Source of the DNA: Chloroflexota bacterium
GTDB lineage: Bacteria > Chloroflexota > Limnocylindria > Limnocylindrales > CSP1-4
Reading direction: 5' to 3'
Length of the DNA: 64,000 nt
Assembly (NCBI GenBank): GCA_016191345.1
Contig: JACPOU010000047.1
Coordinates: 1-64,000, forward strand
This document shows positions 1 through 8,368 of the stretch, one piece after another. The notes beneath the pieces are model-generated. The model was not told the origin of the DNA. It worked only from the letters and a program-made list of their open reading frames with translations, and did no database searches. The position numbers were made by a program, and so were the translations under genes. The first letter of the stretch is position 1, and every line of letters begins with the position of its first letter.

Positions 1-85
1 CGCGGTCGGCGCGGTCGGCGCGGTCGGCGCGGTCGGCGCGGTCGGCGCGGTCGGCGCGGTCGGCGCGGTCGGCGCGGTCGGCGCG
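1..85. repeat. 9-bp tandem repeat (GGCGCGGTC)
   Basis: The window opens inside a perfect tandem array of the 9-mer GGCGCGGTC: a 7-base partial copy, eight full copies and a 6-base partial copy ending at 85. The period is a multiple of three, so in one plus frame it would read Ala-Val-Gly repeated. No credible gene carries that frame, because it runs antisense into the permease gene. It lies downstream of the permease stop codon. The array may continue left of the window. Confidence 0.95.
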
Positions 86-146
86 CCATCCGAGCAGCGC
101 AAGCACACGCGGTCGCGACCGGCTGCTCCGCGTTCGGCCAGGCGGC

Positions 147-992
147 TCAGGCCGGCAGGGACACCCGCTCCGTGGCCCAGGGCGCGACCAGCCGCTCGAG
201 CAGGACCATGATCATGTACAGCCCGATGCCCATCGCGCAGGCGAAGACGATGGCACCCCAGGATCGCTCGAAGTTCAGGTACGAGGTGTAGGTGACGATG
301 TACTGGCCGAGGCTCGCCTTCGGGGCGCCGAAGTACTCGCCGATCACCGCCCCGATCGTCGCCAGCGTCGCGGAGACCCGGAGGGCCGTGAACACGTACG
401 GGACGGCGGACGGGATCCGGAGCTTCAGGAAGATGTCACGGTCGCTCGCAGCGTAGGAGCGCAGCAGCTCCACGGCCGGCGCCGGGGCGCTCAGGAGCCC
501 TCGAACCGTGTTGATCATGATCGGGAAGAAGCACAGCGCCGCCGCGACCATCATCTTCGAGAGCTGCGTGTCCAGCCCGAACCAGATGTTGAAGATCGGG
601 GCGAAGGCCAGGATCGGGATCGAGTTGGCGGCGATCGCGAACGGCATGACCGATTCGCGGACCGCGACCCACCGCGCGGTCAGGGCCCCGGCGATGAGCC
701 CGGCCGAGACCCCGATGGCCAGCCCGCCGAGAACCTCGCCGAGCGTGTAGCCGGCCGCCGACGAGAGCTCCGGGAGGTTGGTCCACCAGGAGGCCGCAAT
801 CGCGACGGGGCTCGGCAGGATGAACTGCTTGATCTGGAAGACCCGGACGAGGACCTCCCAGGCGGCCAGGGCGCCGAAGAACACCCCGGCCGCGGGTGCC
901 CACTCGCGCAGGCGCTCGGCGGCCGTCGGGCCCCGGAACGGCGCGGTCGCGATCGCCCCGCCCGCCGAGCTGCCGCCCGCGGCAACGGTCAT
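147..992 (-). CDS. ABC transporter permease (NitT/TauT, SsuC-like)
   Basis: Inner-membrane permease of 281 residues, BPD_transp_1 superfamily, of the SsuC/TauC/ThiX type. About six membrane segments are visible (near 33-49, 85-105, 113-135, 147-163, 203-220 and 246-266). The EAA-type cytoplasmic loop that docks on the ATPase lies near 174-197 (VELLRSYAASDRD, then an LRIPSAVP stretch). The ATG start overlaps the stop codon of the upstream ATPase gene as ATGA, so translation is probably coupled. It is the last gene of a minus-strand operon: aminotransferase, permease, ATPase, permease. A two-permease, one-ATPase arrangement implies a heterodimeric channel. The substrate is inferred from context to be a pyrimidine, hydantoin or beta-amino acid. 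No periplasmic binding protein lies in the window. Confidence 0.93.
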   Translation of the reverse strand: MTVAAGGSSAGGAIATAPFRGPTAAERLREWAPAAGVFFGALAAWEVLVRVFQIKQFILPSPVAIAASWWTNLPELSSAAGYTLGEVLGGLAIGVSAGLIAGALTARWVAVRESVMPFAIAANSIPILAFAPIFNIWFGLDTQLSKMMVAAALCFFPIMINTVRGLLSAPAPAVELLRSYAASDRDIFLKLRIPSAVPYVFTALRVSATLATIGAVIGEYFGAPKASLGQYIVTYTSYLNFERSWGAIVFACAMGIGLYMIMVLLERLVAPWATERVSLPA

Positions 993-1876
993 GCGGAGAG
1001 CCCCTCCGCGCGGACGCGGGCCGCGTTCGCGGCGCTCCCCTCCCCCTGCCGGAGGCTCTCGCGGACACGGGTCACGAGCTCGAAATAGCGCTCCAGCTCC
1101 CGCGTGTCCACGTCGCGCCGGCGCGGCAGGTCGATGTCGATGACCTCGGTGATCCGGCCGGGCCGGGCCGACATCACGACGACGCGGGTCGAGAGGAACA
1201 CCGCCTCGGGGATCGAGTGAGTCACGAACACCACGGTCGTCCCGGTCCGCTCCCAGATCCGCAGCAGCTCCAGGTTCATCCGCTCGCGGGTCATCTCGTC
1301 GAGCGCCCCGAACGGCTCGTCCATGAGGAGCAGCCGCGGGTCGAGGGCGAGGGCCCGGGCGATCGCGACGCGCTGCTGCATGCCGCCCGACAGCTGCCAT
1401 GGCCGGTGGTCGGTGAACTCGCCGAGCTCGACGAGGTCGAGCATCGCCTTCGCCCGGGCGGCCCGCTCAGGTGCCGGCCGGCCCGTCAATTCCAGCGGCA
1501 GCTCCACGTTCTGCTGCACGGACCGCCAGTCGAAGAGGACCGGCGCCTGGAAGACCATCCCGTAGTCGCGGTCCCGGCGGGCGTTCGCGGCCGGCTTGCC
1601 GTTGACCGAGACGCGGCCGTCGCTCGCCGAGGTCAGGTCGCCGATGACGCGGAGGAGCGTCGACTTGCCGCAGCCCGAGGGCCCGATGAGCGAGACGAAC
1701 TCCCCCTCGCGAATCGTCAGGTCGATGCCGCTCAGGGCCTCGACCGGACGCGAGCCCCCGGACGTCGGCCGGAACACCTTCGAGACGCCCGCCAGCTCGA
1801 CGACGGGGGCGGGGCCGGCGCCGACACCGCCGGCGGCGACACCGGGGGCAGGCTCGACAGGGCGCGGGTCGGTCAT
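989..1876 (-). CDS. ABC transporter ATP-binding protein (NitT/TauT type)
   Basis: ATPase subunit of 295 residues that powers the two flanking permeases at the cytoplasmic membrane. All nucleotide-binding motifs are seen: Walker A GPSGCGKST at 65-73, Q-loop glutamine near 110, signature LSGGMQQ at 162-168, Walker B LLLMDEP at 182-188 and the switch histidine at 220. The family is SsuB/TauB/NitD-like, consistent with the partner permeases. The proline- and glycine-rich N-terminal 25 residues are extra to the family. The gene overlaps both neighbours by 4 bases (ATGA at each end), a sign of a tightly coupled operon. Confidence 0.95.
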   Translation of the reverse strand: MTDPRPVEPAPGVAAGGVGAGPAPVVELAGVSKVFRPTSGGSRPVEALSGIDLTIREGEFVSLIGPSGCGKSTLLRVIGDLTSASDGRVSVNGKPAANARRDRDYGMVFQAPVLFDWRSVQQNVELPLELTGRPAPERAARAKAMLDLVELGEFTDHRPWQLSGGMQQRVAIARALALDPRLLLMDEPFGALDEMTRERMNLELLRIWERTGTTVVFVTHSIPEAVFLSTRVVVMSARPGRITEVIDIDLPRRRDVDTRELERYFELVTRVRESLRQGEGSAANAARVRAEGLSA

Positions 1877-2874
1877 GCGGCAGCTCCGGGTTCGGTGGCG
1901 GGGCGGTAGTTGCGGAGCGCGCGGCGCTCGGCGAGGACGACGAGGAGGAAGCAGCCGATGCCGAGGAGCGAGGCGACGATGATCGTCGCCCACAGCCGGC
2001 CCGGCTGGATCGAGTAGTACTGCATCGCGTTGAGGATCGCCCCGCCGAGGCCCTCGCGAGTTCCCGACGGCAGCTCCCCGACGATCGCCCCCACGACCGA
2101 GGCCGTCGCGGCGATCCGGAAGGCGGTGAAGAGGAACGGCGCCGCGGCCGGCAGCCGGAGGCGCGTGAGGACCTGCCGATCGGTCGCCGCGTAGGACCGG
2201 AGCAGCTCGAAGGCTCGCGGGTCCGCGGAGCGCATGCCCCGGATCGCGGCGACCGTGACCGGGAAGAACGTCAGGTAGGCGGCCACGATGGCGATCCCGA
2301 ACCAGCCCGCCTTCAGCCCCACGACGATGATCGGGGCGATCGCGACGATCGGGACGGTCTGGCTCGCGACGAGCAGCGGCACGAGCGATCGTTCCAGGAA
2401 CCGGACCTGGATGAGGAGCGCGGCGAGCGCCAGCCCGATGCCGGCGCCGAGGGCGAACCCGACGAGTGCGCCGCGGAACGTGGCCAGCGCGGACCACAGG
2501 AGCCGGAGCGCGAGCGGGTCACCCACCGAATCCATCTCGAAGAACGCCGCCGCGACGGTCCACAGGTGCGGCAGGCTGAGGTCGTTGGCGATCTTCCAGG
2601 TGAACGGCGGGCGATGGTCGATCTGGATCGGCAGGCCCAGCGGCCGGTCGAGGACGAGGCGGTTCCCGCCGAGAAGCTTGAGCCCCTCCCAGACGACCAG
2701 GATCGCGACGAGAATCGCCAGGATCCCGAGGGCGGCCTTCCAGCGCGGCCGGCGCCGGTCCGCAGCGAGGCGCTGCGTCGGCGGTGCCATCGCCTCGAGG
2801 TCGGAGCCGAGCTCCGCACTCGCCTCGAGGAGCGCGGGATCCACCTCGTGATCGGGCTCGAGGGCGTTCGCCAT
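1873..2874 (-). CDS. ABC transporter permease (NitT/TauT family), second subunit
   Basis: A 333-residue permease, the partner of the permease at 147-992. It has a cytoplasmic N-terminal tail of about 45 residues, a first membrane segment near 46-68, a long extracytoplasmic stretch, then the BPD_transp_1 core from about 125. The EAA loop is recognisable (FELLRSYAATDRQVLTRLRL). The two permeases share this loop almost word for word, so they probably arose by duplication and now pair as a heterodimer. The stop overlaps the ATPase start. The gene begins 48 bases after the aminotransferase stop, so co-transcription with it is likely. Confidence 0.92.
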   Translation of the reverse strand: MANALEPDHEVDPALLEASAELGSDLEAMAPPTQRLAADRRRPRWKAALGILAILVAILVVWEGLKLLGGNRLVLDRPLGLPIQIDHRPPFTWKIANDLSLPHLWTVAAAFFEMDSVGDPLALRLLWSALATFRGALVGFALGAGIGLALAALLIQVRFLERSLVPLLVASQTVPIVAIAPIIVVGLKAGWFGIAIVAAYLTFFPVTVAAIRGMRSADPRAFELLRSYAATDRQVLTRLRLPAAAPFLFTAFRIAATASVVGAIVGELPSGTREGLGGAILNAMQYYSIQPGRLWATIIVASLLGIGCFLLVVLAERRALRNYRPATEPGAAA

Positions 2875-2922
2875 GGCGGGGGTCGCGCGCTCGTCAGGCA
2901 GGGTTGGGCCGCGGCCCGGCGT

Positions 2923-4257
2923 TCAGCCGCCGACCGCCTGGTCGGCGATGTCGAGCGCGGCGTCGATGACCTCGAAGCCCTCGGCGAGCTGCGCCTCGGT
3001 GATGCAGAGCGGCGGGTTCGTGTGGATCGAGTTGTTCGCGATCATGCAGTAGACCCCGTGCTCGCGAAGGTACTTTCCGATCGCCTTCATCTCGTCGCTC
3101 GTGCCGTTGAACGGCGTGAGCGGCGTCCACGGATCGCGCCTCCGGACGAGGTCGAGGATGCCGAACAGGCCGAGGTTCCGCGTCGCGCCGACGGACGGGT
3201 GTTTCGCCGCCAGGCGCTGGTGATGCGAGCGCATGACCCCGTCGAGGCGGGCGGCGTTCTCGATGAGCCCGTCCTCTTCGTAGACCCGGATCGTGGCAAG
3301 CGACGCGGCGAGGCTGACGGGATGCGAGCTGTAGGTCAGGCCGCCGTAGAACATCTTCGATTCGAAGGCCTCGGCGATCGGCCGGCGCATCGCGACCGCG
3401 CCCAGCGGCAGGTAGGAGCTCGTCAGGCCCTTGGCCATCGTCATGAGGTCCGGGACGGTGTCCCAGTGATCGATGGCGAACCACTTGCCGGTCCGCCCGA
3501 AGCCGGCCATGACCTCGTCGGCGACCATGAGGATCCCGTTCCGGTCGCAGATCTCGCGGACGCCCTGGATGTACCCGTCCGGAGGGATGAGGATGCCGTT
3601 GGTGCCGACGATCGTCTCGAGGAAGACGGCCGCGATCGTGTGGGCGCCCTCGTAGCGGATGACGTCCTCGAGCCCCTGGAGGCTCTCGGCGACGGGCCGC
3701 GGCCCGGCCTCGCCCCAGCGGTGCGTGTCCGGATAGCGGACGACACCGACGATGCCCGGCTCGTTCGCCCAGCGCCGCGGGTCGCCGGTCAGGGTCATCG
3801 CCCCGAGGGTCGCCCCGTGGTAGGCCCGGTAGCGCGCCAGGATCTTCGGCTTGCCGGTGTAGTGGCGGGCGAACTTGATCGCGTTCTCGATCGCCTCCGC
3901 CCCGCCGAGCGTGAAGAAGACCTTGTCCAGGTCGCCGGGCAGGATCTCGGCCAGCTTCTGGCCGAGCCGGCCCCGGATCTCCGTGGCGAATGCCGGCTGG
4001 ACGTACTGGAGCTTCAGCGCCTGCTCGGTGATCGCGTCGATGACGCGCCGGTCGCCGTGGCCGATGTTCACGGACATGAGCTGGCTGTTGAAGTCGAGGA
4101 TCCGCTGGCCCTCGGGCGTGTAGAGGTAGACGCCCTCGGCGCGGTCGATCGCGATGGGATCGAGAGCACCCTGGACGGACCAGGAGAAGAAGGTGTGGGC
4201 GCGATTGAGGGCGACGATCTCGGCGCTCGTCATCGCGGTGGCGGATTCGATGGCCAT
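2923..4257 (-). CDS. class III aminotransferase, probable beta-alanine--pyruvate type
   Basis: PLP enzyme of 444 residues, normal length for class III (omega) aminotransferases. The cofactor aspartate lies in VADEVMAGFGRTG (Asp near 247) and the Schiff-base lysine in TMAKGLTSS (near 276). These enzymes move the terminal amino group of beta-alanine, GABA, taurine or similar onto a keto acid. The neighbouring beta-ureidopropionase and dihydropyrimidinase make beta-alanine, so conversion of beta-alanine to malonate semialdehyde is the best guess. A second start (Met 9) is possible. It heads a minus-strand operon with ABC transporter genes and is divergent from the ureidopropionase gene, 176 bases away. 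Exact substrate is not decided by sequence. Confidence 0.9.
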   Translation of the reverse strand: MAIESATAMTSAEIVALNRAHTFFSWSVQGALDPIAIDRAEGVYLYTPEGQRILDFNSQLMSVNIGHGDRRVIDAITEQALKLQYVQPAFATEIRGRLGQKLAEILPGDLDKVFFTLGGAEAIENAIKFARHYTGKPKILARYRAYHGATLGAMTLTGDPRRWANEPGIVGVVRYPDTHRWGEAGPRPVAESLQGLEDVIRYEGAHTIAAVFLETIVGTNGILIPPDGYIQGVREICDRNGILMVADEVMAGFGRTGKWFAIDHWDTVPDLMTMAKGLTSSYLPLGAVAMRRPIAEAFESKMFYGGLTYSSHPVSLAASLATIRVYEEDGLIENAARLDGVMRSHHQRLAAKHPSVGATRNLGLFGILDLVRRRDPWTPLTPFNGTSDEMKAIGKYLREHGVYCMIANNSIHTNPPLCITEAQLAEGFEVIDAALDIADQAVGG

Positions 4258-4433
4258 GGGAGGCTCCAGCTGGCGGGATCGGGGTGTCGCCGATTGTCGC
4301 AGATGCGGCCAGCGGTCCGGGGCGGGCGCGAGCGCGGGCCCGCGTCCGGCCCGTCGGTCGGTGTACGCTCAGGGCCTTGCAATCCTCGCGCCCCGCCCCG
4401 GGGCGCGTTCCAGCGCTGTGAGTGAGGACATCG

Positions 4434-5285
4434 ATGCCGAGGATCGTGCGAGGGGCATTGCTGCAGGCGAGCTGGACCGGCGACAAGGAATCGATGATCC
4501 AGAAGCACGAGGCCGCGGCCCACGACGCCGCCGGGCAGGGCGCCCAGGTCATGCTCTTCCAGGAGCTCTTCTACGGGCCCTACTTCTGCCAGGTCCAGGA
4601 CCCCCAGTACTACAGCTACACCGAGCTGATCCCGGACGGCCCGACGACGAAGCGGATGCAGGACCTCGCGAAGCAGACCGGCATGGTCCTCGTGGTCCCG
4701 ATGTACGAGGAGGACGCGACCGCGTCCGGGATCTACTACAACACCGCCGCCGTCATCGACGCCGACGGCAGGTACCTCGGCAAGTACCGCAAGACGCACA
4801 TCCCCCACGTGAAGGGCTTCTGGGAGAAGTACTACTTCCGGCCGGGGAACATGGGCTACCCGGTCTTCGAGACCGCGGTCGGCAAGGTCGGCGTCTACAT
4901 CTGCTACGACCGCCACTTCCCCGAGGGCGCCCGGGCCCTGGGCCTCAACGGCGCCGAGATGGTGTTCATCCCGAGCGCCACGAGCCGCGGCCTGTCGGAA
5001 TACCTGTGGCGGATCGAGCAGGTCAGCCACGCCGTCGCCAACGGCTACTTCGTCGGGACCATCAACCGGGTCGGCATCGAGGCCGAGATCGGCGACGACG
5101 ACTTCTACGGCCAGAGCTACTTCTGCGACCCGCGGGGCCAGTTCATCGGCGCCGTCGGCAGCCCGCACGACGAGGAGATGCTCATCCGGGACATGGACCT
5201 GGACGTGATCCAGCAGGTCCGCCAGACATGGCAGTTCTACCGCGACCGACGCCCGGACGCGTACGGGGACCTCGTCCGCCCCTAG
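4434..5285 (+). CDS. beta-ureidopropionase (N-carbamoyl-beta-alanine amidohydrolase)
   Basis: Nitrilase-superfamily amidase of 283 residues that hydrolyses N-carbamoyl-beta-alanine to beta-alanine, CO2 and ammonia, the third step of reductive pyrimidine degradation. The catalytic Glu-Lys-Cys triad is visible: E44 in FQELFYGPYF, K120 in YRKTHIP and C157 in VYICYDRHFP. The FYGPYF and WEKYYF-like stretches are typical of the ureidopropionase branch. I prefer ATG at 4434, which has a GAGG-like ribosome site about 8 bases upstream and fits family N-termini. GTG at 4422 would add four residues. The LLM oxidoreductase gene follows after 28 bases in the same direction. Confidence 0.92.
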   Translation: MPRIVRGALLQASWTGDKESMIQKHEAAAHDAAGQGAQVMLFQELFYGPYFCQVQDPQYYSYTELIPDGPTTKRMQDLAKQTGMVLVVPMYEEDATASGIYYNTAAVIDADGRYLGKYRKTHIPHVKGFWEKYYFRPGNMGYPVFETAVGKVGVYICYDRHFPEGARALGLNGAEMVFIPSATSRGLSEYLWRIEQVSHAVANGYFVGTINRVGIEAEIGDDDFYGQSYFCDPRGQFIGAVGSPHDEEMLIRDMDLDVIQQVRQTWQFYRDRRPDAYGDLVRP

Positions 5286-5313
5286 GCCGCGACGTACGGA
5301 GGCGCCACCTGCG

Positions 5314-6321
5314 ATGCAGTTCGGATTCACGCTCAAGCCCGACCACACGGTCGAGCGGACCATCGACCTCACCCGCCGCGCCGAGGCGGCGGGCTTCGAG
5401 CACGGCTGGCTCTTCGATTCGCACGTCCTGTGGCGCGAGCCGTACCCGCTGCTTGCGGTCATGGCCCTCAACAGCCAGCGGCTGCGGCTGGGCACATGCG
5501 TGACGAACCCCGGCACCCGCGAGCCGACCGTCACCGCATCCGCGCTCGCGACGCTCAACGAGATCTCCGGCGGGCGGATGGACCTGGGCATCGGCCGCGG
5601 GGATTCCGCGCGCCGGGTCCTCGGCAAGCCGCCGATCACGCTGGCGAACACCGAGGAGGCGATCACCGTCATCCGGGAGCTCGTCGAGGGGCGCTCGATC
5701 GTCTACGAGGGCACGGAGCTCGTCTTCCCGTGGACCGGGCGGTGGAAGCTCCCGGTCTGGGTCGCGGGCTATGGCCCGATGGCCCTGGCGATGAGCGGCC
5801 GGGTCGCCGACGGGGTGATCCTGCAGCTCGCCGATCCGGACCTCATCCGCTGGTTCGGCGACCAGGTCCGGGCCGCCGCGACCGCCGCCGGGCGGCCCGC
5901 CGACGCGGTGAAGATCCAGGCGGCCGCGCCGGCTCACATCGCTCCGCGCGACGAAGCCCGCGAGCGGACCCGCTGGTTCCCCGCGCTCGTGAGCAACCAC
6001 GTCGTCGACCTCGTGAACAAGTACCCGCGCGAGCAGCTCCCCGAATCGCTCACCGGCTACATTTCGGACCGGACCGGCTACGACTACCTCCACCATGCCG
6101 AGGTCGGGTCGTCGAACGCCGGGTTCGTCGGCGACGAGGTCACGGACCGGTTCTGCGTCCTCGGCGACGCGGCCGAGGTCATCGACAAGCTCCACGTCCT
6201 CGAGGACGCGGGCGTGGACCAGTTCAACGTCTACCTCATGAACGGCGACGAGGAGGAGCAGCTCGAGCGATTCGGCCGCGATGTCGTGCCCGCCTTCCGG
6301 ACGGCGGCGGCGTCCCAGTAG
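5314..6321 (+). CDS. LLM-class flavin-dependent (F420-type) oxidoreductase
   Basis: A 335-residue luciferase-like monooxygenase-superfamily protein with the TIM-barrel N-terminus MQFGFTLKPDHTVERTIDL and the GRMDLGIGRGDS stretch typical of this class. It resembles the CPS_4043-type subfamily, which is often found next to dihydropyrimidinase and ureidopropionase genes; the cofactor is predicted as F420 or FMN. It lies between those two genes here. The window has no dihydropyrimidine dehydrogenase, so this enzyme may supply a redox step on a pyrimidine, hydantoin or related ring. It is not RutA: the context is reductive, and no other rut genes are present. The start has a GGAGG-like site 10-14 bases upstream. 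Confidence 0.85.
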   Translation: MQFGFTLKPDHTVERTIDLTRRAEAAGFEHGWLFDSHVLWREPYPLLAVMALNSQRLRLGTCVTNPGTREPTVTASALATLNEISGGRMDLGIGRGDSARRVLGKPPITLANTEEAITVIRELVEGRSIVYEGTELVFPWTGRWKLPVWVAGYGPMALAMSGRVADGVILQLADPDLIRWFGDQVRAAATAAGRPADAVKIQAAAPAHIAPRDEARERTRWFPALVSNHVVDLVNKYPREQLPESLTGYISDRTGYDYLHHAEVGSSNAGFVGDEVTDRFCVLGDAAEVIDKLHVLEDAGVDQFNVYLMNGDEEEQLERFGRDVVPAFRTAAASQ

Positions 6322-6336
6322 AACGGAGGTTCCCGC

Positions 6337-6405
6337 GTGGACAAGAAAGCCAAGAACCCCAAGAAGCCGAAGCAGAACAAGCCCAAGGACAAGGCCGGAA
6401 AGTAG
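6337..6405 (+). CDS. 22-residue lysine-rich micropeptide
   Basis: A short reading frame opens with GTG at 6337, 7 bases after a GGAGG ribosome site at 6325-6329, and stops at TAG 6403. The peptide has ten lysines in 22 residues, with Pro, Asn, Gln, Asp, Ala and Gly as the rest, and no hydrophobic residue apart from the initiator. Its A-rich codons stand out from the roughly 70 percent GC surroundings. It begins 15 bases after the LLM gene and lies 116 bases before dihydropyrimidinase, so it is probably co-transcribed. A disordered, nucleic-acid-binding or charge-neutralising role is only a guess. No family was recognised. Confidence 0.6.
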   Translation: MDKKAKNPKKPKQNKPKDKAGK

Positions 6406-6521
6406 GCCAGGGGCGGGCTCCTGACAACGCGAGCCGCCCGCCCGGGAGCCCGGCGCTTCGCTACGATGCGGCTGGACACTCGTCTTCGAGCCCGTTGCGA
6501 CGTCCCGGAGGTCACGCCCCG

Positions 6522-7916
6522 ATGCGCACCCTGATCACGAACGGCACGATCGTCACCGCCGACGGCTCGTCCGCGGCGGATGTCCTCGTCGACGGCGAGA
6601 CGATCGCCGCGATCGGCGCCGGGCTGGCCGGCATGGTCGAGGCGGACGAGACGATCGACGCGGCGGGCCGGTACGTGATCCCGGGCGGCATCGACGTCCA
6701 CACCCACATGGAGCTGCCGTTCGGCGGCACCTTCGCCAAGGACACGTTCGAGACCGGCACCCGGGCCGCCGCCTTCGGCGGCACGACCTCGATCGTCGAC
6801 TTTGCGGTCCAGTCCCGCGGCAAGTCCCTCCGCGAGGGCCTTGACGCGTGGCACGCCAAGGCGGAGGGCAACGCGGTCGTCGACTACGGGTTCCACATGA
6901 TCATGAGCGACGTCAACGACGACACGCTCCGGGAGATGGACACGCTCGTCGAGGAGGGCGTGCCGGACTTCAAGCTCTTCACCGCGTATCCCGGCGTCTT
7001 CTTCAGCGACGACGGGGCGATCTTCCGGGCGATGCAGCAGACCGGCCGGAACGGCGGCCTGATCATGATGCACGCCGAGAACGGCCTGGCGATCGACGTC
7101 ATCGCCGCCGACACCGTCGCGGCCGGCGTCACCGATCCCATCGGCCACGGGCTCGCGCGCTACTCCGTCCTCGAGGGCGAGGCCACGAACCGGGTCATCC
7201 GGCTCGCCCAGGCGGCGAAGGTCCCCGTCTACATCGTCCACCTCTCGGCGCGGGAGGCGCTGAACGCCGTGCGGATGGCCCGCGACGAGGGGCTTCCGGC
7301 CTTCGCCGAGACGTGCCCGCAATACCTCTTCCTGAGCCTTGACGACATGGGCAACGGCTTCGAGGGCGCCAAGTTCGTCTGCTCGCCGCCGCTCCGGTCG
7401 GAGGACCACCAGCCGGAGCTCTGGAAGGGCCTGGTGAAGGATGACCTCCAGGTGGTCTCGACCGACCACTGCCCGTTCGACTTCCACGGCCAGAAGGACC
7501 TCGGGAAGGGCGACTTCCGGAAGGTCCCGAACGGCCTGCCGGGCGTCGAGGACCGGATGGACCTCCTCCACGACGGCGGCGTCGTGGCCGGCAGGCTGTC
7601 GAAGGAGCGCTGGGTCGAGATCACCTCGACCGCTCCGGCGAAGCTCTTCGGGATGTACCCGCGCAAGGGCGCGATCGCCGTCGGCTCGGACGCCGACCTC
7701 GTCATCTACGACCCGAACCGCCGCCGGACCATCTCGGCGAAGAGCCATCACATGGACGTCGACTACTCGTGCTACGAGGGCCGGACGGTCCAGGGCGCGA
7801 GCGACGTCGTCATGAGCCGTGGCTCGATCGTCGTCCGGAACGGCGAGTTCACGGGTCGGAAGGGTGCGGGCAGGTTCCTGAGGCGCGGCCCGGCCGACTA
7901 CGCGCGGATGGCCTGA
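6522..7916 (+). CDS. hydA: dihydropyrimidinase / D-hydantoinase
   Basis: Cyclic amidohydrolase of 464 residues, the full family length, that opens dihydrouracil or dihydrothymine (and hydantoins) to the N-carbamoyl-beta-amino acid. The binuclear zinc site is complete: H60 and H62 (DVHTHME), the carboxylated lysine K151 (DFKLFTAYPG), H184 (MMHAEN), H240 (IVHLSARE) and D315 (STDHCPF). The start ATG at 6522 has a CCGGAGG site upstream. Its product feeds the beta-ureidopropionase encoded about 1.2 kb upstream in the same operon. The RsbW-like gene begins only 8 bases after its stop. Confidence 0.96.
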   Translation: MRTLITNGTIVTADGSSAADVLVDGETIAAIGAGLAGMVEADETIDAAGRYVIPGGIDVHTHMELPFGGTFAKDTFETGTRAAAFGGTTSIVDFAVQSRGKSLREGLDAWHAKAEGNAVVDYGFHMIMSDVNDDTLREMDTLVEEGVPDFKLFTAYPGVFFSDDGAIFRAMQQTGRNGGLIMMHAENGLAIDVIAADTVAAGVTDPIGHGLARYSVLEGEATNRVIRLAQAAKVPVYIVHLSAREALNAVRMARDEGLPAFAETCPQYLFLSLDDMGNGFEGAKFVCSPPLRSEDHQPELWKGLVKDDLQVVSTDHCPFDFHGQKDLGKGDFRKVPNGLPGVEDRMDLLHDGGVVAGRLSKERWVEITSTAPAKLFGMYPRKGAIAVGSDADLVIYDPNRRRTISAKSHHMDVDYSCYEGRTVQGASDVVMSRGSIVVRNGEFTGRKGAGRFLRRGPADYARMA

Positions 7917-7924
7917 CGGCGACC

Positions 7925-8368
7925 GTGGCCGCCCTCGCGACCCTCAGGATCGAGGCCGACCTCGCTCGGCTGAAGGACGTTCGCGACTTCGTGCGGGAGG
8001 CCGCGCCGGGACTTGGTGCCGACCAGGCCTCGATCGACGACCTCGTCCAGGCGGTCGACGAGTGGGTCACGAACGTCATCGTCCACGGCTACCGGGGCGC
8101 GGCCGGGCCGATCGAGGTCTCGGTCGGCCGTGGCGCCGGCGAGATCGAGGTCCGGGTTCGAGACGAGGCCCCGGCGTTCGACCCGGACACCGCGCCCGCC
8201 TTCGACCGGACGGTCCCGCTGGAGCAGCGGCCGTTCGGCAAGATGGGCATCCACCTGATCCGCGAGCTGAGCGACCGGTTCGAGCGCGCCCCGGCGCCGG
8301 ACGGCGGCAACGACGTCACGATCTGCATCGACTGTCCGACCCCGAGCCATCCAGGAGGTTCCGCGTGA
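7925..8368 (+). CDS. RsbW-like anti-sigma regulatory ATPase/kinase
   Basis: A 147-residue GHKL-fold ATP-binding protein of the HATPase_c_2 type used in partner-switching systems. The N box is seen in VDEWVTNVIVHGYRG and the ATP-lid region in FGKMGIHLIRELSD. Such proteins phosphorylate an STAS antagonist and bind a sigma factor or other target. The GTG start at 7925 lies just after the dihydropyrimidinase stop; the frame upstream has no better start codon. The stop overlaps the STAS start as GTGA. No sigma factor gene of the sigB type is adjacent, so the target is unknown. Confidence 0.85.
   Translation: MAALATLRIEADLARLKDVRDFVREAAPGLGADQASIDDLVQAVDEWVTNVIVHGYRGAAGPIEVSVGRGAGEIEVRVRDEAPAFDPDTAPAFDRTVPLEQRPFGKMGIHLIRELSDRFERAPAPDGGNDVTICIDCPTPSHPGGSA

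Noticed and set aside
2566-4425. 619-codon open frame on plus, antisense to the aminotransferase and permease
   Set aside because: Arg/Asp/Val-rich translation with no family pattern. Long antisense frames are expected at this GC content, and the opposite strand has a well-defined enzyme.
5314-6321. RutA pyrimidine monooxygenase
   Set aside because: The LLM protein belongs to a different subfamily by its N-terminus and context; rutB-F genes are absent.
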